From the NCBI GenBank assembly GCA_963843755.1, contig CAWJLS010000013.1:186001-250000 (forward strand): a stretch of DNA of 64,000 nt, written 5' to 3'. A program made the position numbers and the translations under genes. Positions 27,156 to 33,077 of the stretch are shown in pieces. How positions within the stretch are numbered: the stretch's first letter is position 1; each line of letters starts with the position of its first letter. The notes under the pieces were generated by a model. That model worked only from the letters and a program-made list of their open reading frames with translations, searched no databases and had not been told where the DNA came from. Origin of the DNA: CAWJLS01 sp963843755. GTDB lineage: Bacteria; Acidobacteriota; Thermoanaerobaculia; Multivoradales; DATKCC01.

Positions 27156-27539
27156 GGTGTGGGCTCCGTGTCTCCAGGGTCGTCAACGACCACTGATGCC
27201 CGGGGATTCCGCAAGAACCGCGCCACCGGGGCGCCTCGGTCGCGCAGCCCCTGCGCAGGCGCATTCCCCGGGGGATTCGGGCCGGCGCCGCGATATCGGC
27301 CGGCGGTCGCGGCCCCGGAAACCGTCCTCTCCAGAGGGCGCTTCCGTCCGAGAGGGTCCGGTCGGGGCCGGCCGGGTAGAGGGACTCGTCGACTATAATG
27401 CCACGGAGCCTCCTCGAAGGCGCCAGAGGGCTGGTTCCCGCGTTGCGGGATGCGCTCGACATGCTCGACTTTTCGTCATCCGCCGACTCGGCGGGTGCGG
27501 CTGTTGTCCTGTTCCAGACGACTCAGGAGGAAGCGCGCT
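27156..27539. other. 384-base intergenic region with divergent promoters and structured leader
   Basis: No gene is supported. It separates the divergent FecR-like gene and the TPR/cNMP gene. On the plus strand TATAAT at 27394-27399 is a good -10 box without a clear -35. The leader that would follow holds two small hairpins: CCCGC-GTT-GCGGG (27437-27449) and CCGCCG-ACT-CGGCGG (27480-27494). On the minus strand a TTGACG at 27186-27181 may be a -35 for the FecR-like gene, without a good -10. Confidence 0.45.
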
Positions 27540-28409
27540 GTGGTGTTCAAGAAACTATTCAAGGGGGGAGAGCGTGACACTCGCCCCGACGAAGCCTCGA
27601 CGATCGAAGATCTGATCGTGCTCGAGCGCTACGACGAGGCGGTCGACCGCCTCAAGGCGCGCCTCAAGATCAACCCGAACGACCTCCACTGCCACCTCCG
27701 CCTGGCCGAGGCCTACCTCGGCCTCGAGCAGCGCGGTGCGGCGCTCGACGAGTTCCTCTTCGTGGCCGACGAGTACGCCCAGGACGGGTTCTACGACCGG
27801 GGCATCGCCCTGCTGGCCAAGGCGAAGCGTTTTGCGCCCGCCGACCAGAGCCTGGGGGAACGGATCGAGCGGCTGGAGATGGCCAAGAGCTCGGCGCGCA
27901 GCCGGACCCTGGCCATCGAAGGTCTGCGGGAGGGGCGGGGAGGCGCCACCGCGGCGATCGCGATCGAGCGCCTGTGGCACCAGGTGGCGGCGTCGGACCT
28001 GATCCGCCACCTGCCGACCGACATCTTGCGCCGGTTCTTCGCCACCCTGGAGCCGGTGGTGCTCGAGACCGGCAAGGCCTTCCTCCGCGCCGGCACGAGC
28101 GACGAGCGCCTGCTGTTCATCCTCGACGGCGTGGTCAGCGCGCGCATGCCGAACGCCGACCCGGACGCCACTCTCTCGGCCCTGCGCAGCTTCGGCGCGG
28201 GCGACGTGATCGGCGAGTCGGTGCTGCTCGAGCGCAAGCCCTGGCCGGCCGACTACTACGTCGTCGAAGCCGGCCGGGCGCTGGCTCTCGACCGCACCGG
28301 CCTAGAATCCTCACTCCAGGGGAATCCCGACCCCCGCGGATTCCTTACCACCCTGCGGATGCAGCACAACGACCGCAAGGTCGCCTCCATCCGCGCAGAG
28401 TTGGAATAG
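27540..28409 (+). CDS. TPR and cyclic-nucleotide-binding-fold protein
   Basis: A 289-residue cytoplasmic protein. After a short basic start (VVFKKLFKGGERD), residues ~20-115 contain two or three TPR-like helical pairs (YDEAVDRLKARLKINPNDLH, LRLAEAYLGLEQRGAALDEF, YDRGIALLAKAKRFAP). Residues ~170-285 resemble a cNMP-binding domain (LPTDILRRFFATLEPVVLE, GTSDERLLFILDGVV, FGAGDVIGESVLLER), without the full phosphate-binding Arg pattern, so nucleotide binding is uncertain. The GTG at 27540 is chosen because AGGAGG lies at 27525-27530; upstream codons give Arg-rich nonsense. It precedes def by 68 bases. A scaffold or sensor role is likely. Confidence 0.82.
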   Translation: MVFKKLFKGGERDTRPDEASTIEDLIVLERYDEAVDRLKARLKINPNDLHCHLRLAEAYLGLEQRGAALDEFLFVADEYAQDGFYDRGIALLAKAKRFAPADQSLGERIERLEMAKSSARSRTLAIEGLREGRGGATAAIAIERLWHQVAASDLIRHLPTDILRRFFATLEPVVLETGKAFLRAGTSDERLLFILDGVVSARMPNADPDATLSALRSFGAGDVIGESVLLERKPWPADYYVVEAGRALALDRTGLESSLQGNPDPRGFLTTLRMQHNDRKVASIRAELE

Positions 28410-28477
28410 GTCGAGCCGAACCGAGCGCCCTCGGCGGCGCGACCTACCGCCAGGAACGACCCCACCCAGGAGCCCCG

Positions 28478-28996
28478 ATGATCCGACCGATTCGCCTCTA
28501 CCCCGATCCCGTGCTGCGCGTGCGCTGCCCCGAGGTGGAGGTTTTCGACGACGAGCTACGCCGCCTCGCGGACGACATGGTGGAGACCATGCACAAGGCC
28601 CCGGGCATCGGACTCGCCGCACCCCAGATCGGGGTGGAGAGCCGGGTCCTGGTGGTCGACCTGTCGGTGGGCGAAGATTCCGACCAGTTGCACGTGCTGA
28701 TCAACCCCGAGATTCTCGACTGCGAAGGCCGCGGCGTCGAGGTCGAGGGGTGCCTGTCGATCCCCGGGATCACCGACAAAGTGCCGCGCGCCAAGTTCAT
28801 CCGGGTGCGCGCCCGGGACGCCTCCGGCGAGACCTTCGAGATCGAGGCCGAGGACTGGCTGGCGCGGGCGATCCAGCACGAGATCGACCACCTGGACGGC
28901 ATCCTGTTCGTCGACCACCTGCGCGGCCTGCGCAAAGAGCGGGTCAAGCGCCAGCTCAAGAAGCTCGCCGAGGAGAACGAAGAGGTGCCGGCGTGA
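28478..28996 (+). CDS. def: Peptide deformylase
   Basis: A 172-residue peptide deformylase, removing N-formyl groups from nascent proteins. All three conserved motifs are present: GIGLAAPQIG (residues ~44-53), EGCLSIPG with the metal-binding Cys (residue ~91) and QHEIDHLDG with the two metal-binding His and catalytic Glu. The length is standard, with a charged C-terminal helix (KRQLKKLAEENEE). The ATG has AGGAG upstream. The stop overlaps the GTG of a lipoprotein gene (GTGA), which suggests coupling to an unexpected partner. Confidence 0.97.
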   Translation: MIRPIRLYPDPVLRVRCPEVEVFDDELRRLADDMVETMHKAPGIGLAAPQIGVESRVLVVDLSVGEDSDQLHVLINPEILDCEGRGVEVEGCLSIPGITDKVPRAKFIRVRARDASGETFEIEAEDWLARAIQHEIDHLDGILFVDHLRGLRKERVKRQLKKLAEENEEVPA

Positions 28997-29592
28997 GGCG
29001 CCCGAGGCGAGCGTGGACGGTCCCCTCCGCGGCGATCGCCGTGGTCGTGGCCCTCGCCCTCTTCGCCCTGCCGCTCGCTGGCTGCGGCGGCGGGGGAGGG
29101 GGTGGCGGTGGCGGCGGCGGCACCCCGAACCCGCCGACACAGCCCCAGGCTGGCGTCTCGTTCACCGCCAGCTCCGCGTCGGCTCCGGCGATCCGCCTGG
29201 TCCGCGGCTCCGGCTCGAGCGGCACGACCCTCGAGCTCGACGTCCGCGCCGACTCGGTCGACAACCTCTACGGCGTCGCCTTCGACCTGAGCTTCCCGAG
29301 CAGCGTCCTGCGCTACGAGGGCTACACCGAAGGCAGCCATCTGTCGGGCGGCGGCACCCAGACCACCCTCCAGGTGGCCCAGACCGGCTCCGGACAACTG
29401 GTGGTCGGCCACACCCGCCTCGGCAACGTGTCGGGGGTCTCCGGCTCCGGCGTGCTGATGACGCTCCGGTTCACCGCCATCGCCTCCGGCTCCGGCTCCG
29501 TCAGCTTCTCGGGCGACCACGCCCTCGACCCCGACGGCAACGAGATCGGCGCGGTCTCCTGGGCCGGCGGCTCGGTGAACGCCTCGCTCTGA
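28993..29592 (+). CDS. Cohesin-like lipoprotein with polyglycine linker
   Basis: A 199-residue predicted lipoprotein. The signal peptide ends in ALPLAGC, the lipobox, directly followed by a run of 12 glycines. Residues ~55-195 are a beta-sandwich of cohesin type: TTLELDVRADSVDNLYGVAF, LSFPSSVLRYEGYTEGSHLS, GVLMTLRFTAIASGSG. Outside cellulosomes, cohesin-like domains occur in many envelope proteins of GC-rich bacteria; a dockerin partner is not seen in the window. The GTG at 28993 overlaps the def stop, so it is probably in the def operon. The function is not known beyond surface exposure and protein binding. Confidence 0.82.
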   Translation: MRRPRRAWTVPSAAIAVVVALALFALPLAGCGGGGGGGGGGGGTPNPPTQPQAGVSFTASSASAPAIRLVRGSGSSGTTLELDVRADSVDNLYGVAFDLSFPSSVLRYEGYTEGSHLSGGGTQTTLQVAQTGSGQLVVGHTRLGNVSGVSGSGVLMTLRFTAIASGSGSVSFSGDHALDPDGNEIGAVSWAGGSVNASL

Positions 29593-29635
29593 CCCGACCG
29601 TCCGAGACCCTCCCAACCTCCCGAGCGACCCCGTC

Positions 29636-31072
29636 ATGACGAGACCGGTTTTCTACAACACCATCGAGCGCAGGCTCGTCCCGTTCAAGCCGATCGAGGA
29701 CGACAAGGCGAGCCTCTACACCTGCGGACCGACGGTCTACAACCACGTCCACATCGGCAACCTCAGGACCTTCCTGTTCGAAGACCTGCTGCGCCGGGCC
29801 CTCACCCTCCTCGGGTTCGAGGTCACCCAGGTGATGAACCTGACCGACGTCGACGACAAGATCATCACCACCTCCCAGGAGCGCGGGGTGGGGATCGACG
29901 AGTACACGGCGCCCTACATCGACTCGTTCTTCCACGACCTGGACACGCTCCACATCCAGCGGGCCGAGCACTACCCGCGGGCGACCGAGCACGTCCAGGA
30001 GATGATCGCCCTGGTCGAGCGGCTCCTCGAACGCGGCTTCGCCTACGAGAGCGACGGCTCGATCTTCTTCCGCATCGCCGACGACGAGGACTACGGCAAG
30101 CTCTCGCGGATCGACCTCTCCCAGGCCCGCCGGGGTGAGCGGGTGGCGTCGGACGAGTACGAGAAGGAGGACGTGCGCGACTTCGTCCTGTGGAAGGCCG
30201 CCAAGCCGGGCGAGCCGTCCTGGGACAGCCCGTGGGGCCCGGGCCGGCCCGGCTGGCACATCGAGTGCTCGGCCATGAGCATGGCCTACCTGGGCGAGAC
30301 CTTCGACATCCACACCGGCGGCGTCGACAACGTCTTTCCGCACCACGAGAACGAGATCGCCCAGAGCGAGTCGGCCACCGGCGAGCCGTTCGTGCGCTAC
30401 TGGCTGCACGCCGAGCACCTGATCGTCGAAGGCGAGAAGATGTCGAAGAGCCTGGGCAACCAGTTCACGCTCTCCGACCTCCAGGAGCGGGGCGTCTCCG
30501 TGCGGGCGCTGCGCTACCTCTTCCTCTCCGTCCACTACCGCCAGAAGCTCAACTTCACCTTCGACTCCCTGGAGGCCGCCGGCCGCGCCCTCGCCCGGGT
30601 CGACGAGATGCGCTTCCGGGTGGCGACGGCAACGGAGGGCGCGGACGGCACGTCGACCGTCGCCCCCGCGGCCGAGAGCCTGGCCTCGGACTTCCGCGCG
30701 GCCCTGGCCGACGACCTCAACATGTCCAAGGCGCTGGCGGCGCTGTTCGCCTTCGTCAAGGAGGTCAACAAGGCGGTGGAGGAGGGGCTCGCCGCGGGCG
30801 ACCAGGAGCGGGTCACCGGCGCCCTGGCCGACGTCGACCGGGTCCTGGGCGTGCTCGACCCGACCGAATGGTCCGGCGACGGAGCCGACGGGACCGACGG
30901 GGGCGAGGCGGCGGACGACGAGGCGGCGGAGATCGAAGACCTGATTCGCCGGCGCGAGGAGGCCCGCGCCGGCCGCGACTTCGCCGAGGCCGACCGGCTC
31001 CGCGACGAGCTCACCGCCCGCAACGTCGTGATCGAGGACACCCCCCAGGGGACCCGCTGGAAGAGGAAGTAG
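29636..31072 (+). CDS. cysS: Cysteinyl-tRNA synthetase
   Basis: A 478-residue class I aminoacyl-tRNA synthetase that charges tRNA-Cys. It carries the zinc-binding Cys in YTCGPTVYN, the HIGN nucleotide-binding motif near residue 39, HIECSAM and the FPHHENE zinc ligands, and KMSKS at residues 268-272. The C-terminal helical region ends in a basic stretch. An acidic insertion of Gly/Asp/Glu (residues ~413-430) is specific to this protein. There is no strong ribosome-binding site; it lies 43 bases after the lipoprotein gene and ten bases before the YraN-family gene, so it belongs to the same run of genes. Its substrate, tRNA-Cys(GCA), is encoded at 31839. Confidence 0.97.
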   Translation: MTRPVFYNTIERRLVPFKPIEDDKASLYTCGPTVYNHVHIGNLRTFLFEDLLRRALTLLGFEVTQVMNLTDVDDKIITTSQERGVGIDEYTAPYIDSFFHDLDTLHIQRAEHYPRATEHVQEMIALVERLLERGFAYESDGSIFFRIADDEDYGKLSRIDLSQARRGERVASDEYEKEDVRDFVLWKAAKPGEPSWDSPWGPGRPGWHIECSAMSMAYLGETFDIHTGGVDNVFPHHENEIAQSESATGEPFVRYWLHAEHLIVEGEKMSKSLGNQFTLSDLQERGVSVRALRYLFLSVHYRQKLNFTFDSLEAAGRALARVDEMRFRVATATEGADGTSTVAPAAESLASDFRAALADDLNMSKALAALFAFVKEVNKAVEEGLAAGDQERVTGALADVDRVLGVLDPTEWSGDGADGTDGGEAADDEAAEIEDLIRRREEARAGRDFAEADRLRDELTARNVVIEDTPQGTRWKRK

Positions 31073-31082
31073 GGGAGAGGGG

Positions 31083-31484
31083 GTGCCCCGCTCCCGCTCC
31101 GGCTCCGGGTCGGCCTTCCGATCCCAACCCCACAACCGGGCCAAGGGAGCCCAGGCCGAGCGCCAGGGGGTGGCCTGGCTGCGCCGCCAGGGCTACGGCG
31201 TCCTGGCGGTCAACGTGACCAACCGGGGCGGCGAGCTCGACGTGGTCGCCACCGACGGCGACACCCTCTGCTTCGTCGAGATCAAGGCCCGTGCCGGCGA
31301 CCGTTTCGGCCCCGCCGTCCTGGCCGTCGACGCCACCAAGCGGCGCAAGCTCGCCCGGGCCGCCTCCGCCTACCTCGCCCGGCGGCCCTGGGACGGGCCC
31401 TGCCGCTTCGACGTGCTGGGAATGGACCTGGTCGACGGGGCGTTCGAGTACACCCTGCTGCGCGACGCCTTCCGCGTCGAGTAG
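31083..31484 (+). CDS. YraN/UPF0102 family nuclease-like protein
   Basis: A 133-residue protein of the UPF0102 family. The restriction-endonuclease-like core is intact: GAQAERQGVAWLRRQGYGVL, NRGGELDVVATDGDTLCFVE and EIKAR, where Glu, Asp and Glu-x-Lys form the putative active site. Members are widespread, often near rnhB and rplS, and their role is still debated (DNA processing or recombination). The GTG at 31083 follows AGGGGAGAGGG, a good ribosome-binding site. It ends the cysS operon, 41 bases before the tRNA-Gly promoter. Confidence 0.9.
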   Translation: MPRSRSGSGSAFRSQPHNRAKGAQAERQGVAWLRRQGYGVLAVNVTNRGGELDVVATDGDTLCFVEIKARAGDRFGPAVLAVDATKRRKLARAASAYLARRPWDGPCRFDVLGMDLVDGAFEYTLLRDAFRVE

Positions 31485-31524
31485 GCGGGCGAGCGGGCAC
31501 GGCGGATCAACCCGCCCGCAGGTG

Positions 31525-31553
31525 TTGACAGGCCCCGCACGGCCGACTATCCT
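31525..31553 (+). promoter_or_regulatory. Sigma70-type promoter of tRNA-Gly(GCC)
   Basis: A consensus TTGACA (31525-31530), a 17-base spacer and TATCCT (31548-31553). The tRNA starts 45 bases downstream. Confidence 0.7.
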
Positions 31554-31597
31554 TTGCCTCCGCGCGGCGGAAACGCCGTGCCGTGAGCTTGAAACGA

Positions 31598-31672
31598 GCG
31601 GGAATAGCTCAGTGGTAGAGCACAACCTTGCCAAGGTTGGGGTCGCGGGTTCGAATCCCGTTTCCCGCTCCA
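31598..31672 (+). tRNA. tRNA-Gly (anticodon GCC)
   Basis: A complete 75-base cloverleaf with encoded CCA. The acceptor arms are GCGGGAA and TTCCCGC with discriminator T. The D-arm reads GCTCAGTGGTAGAGC and the T-arm GCGGGTTCGAATCCCGT. The anticodon stem CAACC/GGTTG encloses TTGCCAA, giving anticodon GCC at 31630-31632, the major glycine tRNA for GGC/GGU codons. It is distinct from the CCC-anticodon tRNA at 20309. Confidence 0.97.
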
Positions 31673-31728
31673 TCTTAACTCCCTCTAAAAACAGGACTTA
31701 GACGAGCTCGGCGGCCTGTCGAGGCCAG

Positions 31729-31776
31729 CGTTTTCGTGTCCCAGGAGCCCATCGGGACAGATCCTGGGACAAAACG
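31729..31776 (+). repeat. Inverted repeat between tRNA-Gly and tRNA-Cys
   Basis: CGTTTT then GTCCCAGGA on the left pair with TCCTGGGAC then AAAACG on the right; three extra bases bulge the left arm and a 15-base loop lies between. The right part also holds GGGACA twice (31754-31759 and 31766-31771). No T-run follows, so a plain terminator is not certain; a recombinase-binding remnant is possible. Confidence 0.6.
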
Positions 31777-31798
31777 GCCTGCATGGGCGTTCGAGGGT

Positions 31799-31827
31799 TT
31801 GAAGGCTCACGGAGGCGATGCTAAGAT
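31799..31827 (+). promoter_or_regulatory. Sigma70-type promoter of tRNA-Cys
   Basis: TTGAAG (31799-31804), a 17-base spacer, then TAAGAT (31822-31827). The tRNA begins 12 bases later. Confidence 0.65.
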
Positions 31828-31838
31828 TGCCTCCACGG

Positions 31839-31913
31839 GGCGACGTGGCCAAGTGGTAAGGCAAGGGTCTGCAAAACCCTCATTCGGCGGTTCGAATCCG
31901 CCCGTCGCCTCCA
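31839..31913 (+). tRNA. tRNA-Cys (anticodon GCA)
   Basis: A complete 75-base cloverleaf with encoded CCA. The acceptor arms are GGCGACG and CGTCGCC with discriminator T (the usual U73 of tRNA-Cys). The D-arm region reads GGCCAAGTGGTAAGGC and the T-arm GGCGGTTCGAATCCGCC. The anticodon stem AGGGT/ACCCT encloses CTGCAAA, giving anticodon GCA at 31871-31873. The synthetase gene is 0.8 kb upstream. Confidence 0.97.
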
Positions 31914-32107
31914 ACTCAACCCCCTGACAACAAATAGCTTCTACGAGCCGGCGCCCTGCCGGCAGCGGCGGCGCTGCATCTCTGGGAAGCGAATGGGAAG
32001 CGGGCGGGGGAGGGCCAGCCCAGCCCAGGCCGGCCGGCACGAACCTTGCTGCTGAAAGAGGACGACATCGTCGTCACCCTGGACATCCACCGCAGGAGGA
32101 GACCATC

Positions 32108-32980
32108 TTGAACCGTCCCAGACTCTCAGTCGCCGCCCTCTTCGTCCTCTGCCTTCTCTACACGATCGTCGCGGCTCCGGCGGCCGACGCACAGCACTGG
32201 TCGTCGAGCCGAAGCCACCGGGACCAGTGGAGCCAGCCGGTGGTCGCCGACACCGGCCTCGACGTCCACGGGCAAGGGTTCCTCGACGGAGACACCCTCG
32301 TCCTCCCGCCGGGAGAGCAGATCTCGATCGAAGCGCGGGGCTACGACCAGGACGGGAATTCCTTCCCCCAGGAACGATTCCGCTTCGGCTTCGACCTGGA
32401 CAACTCCTGCCGCGGCCTGGTGCAGCTCGAGGACTTCGAGCACGGCACGATCCACGTCCGGACCGGGGACCGTACCGGCACCTGTAGCGTGCTGTACTGG
32501 GTCCCCAACAACATGAACCTCGACCACACGCTGCGCATCGAGGTCGGCCGGAGGAACCGGCCGCCGGCCGTGGAGCCGGGGTTCCGTCCGCCCGGGGGCC
32601 GGCCGCAGGGCATCGCCGTGAGCTCCCACGACGAGCTCGTGGCGACCTCCGTCTACCAGGCGATCCTCGGCCGCCAGCCCGACAACCGCTGGCTCGACGA
32701 CGCCTCGCTCCAGGTGAGCCGTGGCAAGACCCGTGACCTGATCCGCTCGCTCCTCGACAGCTCCGAGTTCCGCGGCCGCCGGTCCAGGCTCTCCCCGGAC
32801 CAGATCCTGGAGAGCTTCTACCGCGGCCTCCTCGGCCGCGACCTCGACCCCTCGGGCCGGCGAACCTACCTGGACGACGTCCAGAAGGGGCACTACGAGG
32901 ACGTCATCGTCGACATCCTCAGCTCGGACGAGTACCACCAGCGCTCGCCGGGCGACGTCGCCCGACCGCGGCGCCCCTGA
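32108..32980 (+). CDS. Secreted protein with DUF4214-like repeats
   Basis: A 290-residue secreted protein with a signal peptide (LSVAALFVLCLLYTIVAAPA). A beta-rich N-terminal domain (GFLDGDTLVLPPGEQISIEA, FGFDLDNSCRGLVQLEDF) is followed by two helical repeats near residues 175-280 of DUF4214 type: ATSVYQAILGRQPDNRWLDD and ESFYRGLLGRDLDPSGRRTY, each with the YR-x-L-GR-x-x-D motif. DUF4214 modules are found in secreted and surface proteins and are often linked to adhesins. The TTG at 32108 has AGGAGGAGA immediately upstream. A strong hairpin follows the stop. It stands between tRNA-Cys and the restriction genes; its role is unknown. Confidence 0.85.
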   Translation: MNRPRLSVAALFVLCLLYTIVAAPAADAQHWSSSRSHRDQWSQPVVADTGLDVHGQGFLDGDTLVLPPGEQISIEARGYDQDGNSFPQERFRFGFDLDNSCRGLVQLEDFEHGTIHVRTGDRTGTCSVLYWVPNNMNLDHTLRIEVGRRNRPPAVEPGFRPPGGRPQGIAVSSHDELVATSVYQAILGRQPDNRWLDDASLQVSRGKTRDLIRSLLDSSEFRGRRSRLSPDQILESFYRGLLGRDLDPSGRRTYLDDVQKGHYEDVIVDILSSDEYHQRSPGDVARPRRP

Positions 32981-32981
32981 T

Positions 32982-32999
32982 CCCGGGGCAAGCCCCGGG
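32982..32999 (+). terminator. Hairpin directly after DUF4214 gene
   Basis: CCCGGGGC, loop AA, GCCCCGGG starts one base after the stop codon. There is no T-run. A second perfect palindrome (CCGGGCCG/CGGCCCGG, 33013-33028) follows, so transcription may be blocked before hsdR. Confidence 0.5.
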
Positions 33000-33062
33000 G
33001 GCAAGAAGCTGACCGGGCCGCGGCCCGGAACCCGATACCGCCAACGGGGGATCGGCCTGAAG

Positions 33063-33068
33063 TAGACT
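33063..33068 (+). promoter_or_regulatory. -10-like box before hsdR
   Basis: TAGACT ends nine bases before the hsdR ATG, which has no ribosome-binding site. The same hexamer occurs at 18305-18310. A leaderless hsdR message is plausible. Confidence 0.4.
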
Positions 33069-33077
33069 GGCGCCCCC

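Noticed and set aside
31807..32040. A short minus-strand protein overlapping tRNA-Cys
   Set aside because: It is the antisense translation of the tRNA gene and its flank, a well-known false prediction.
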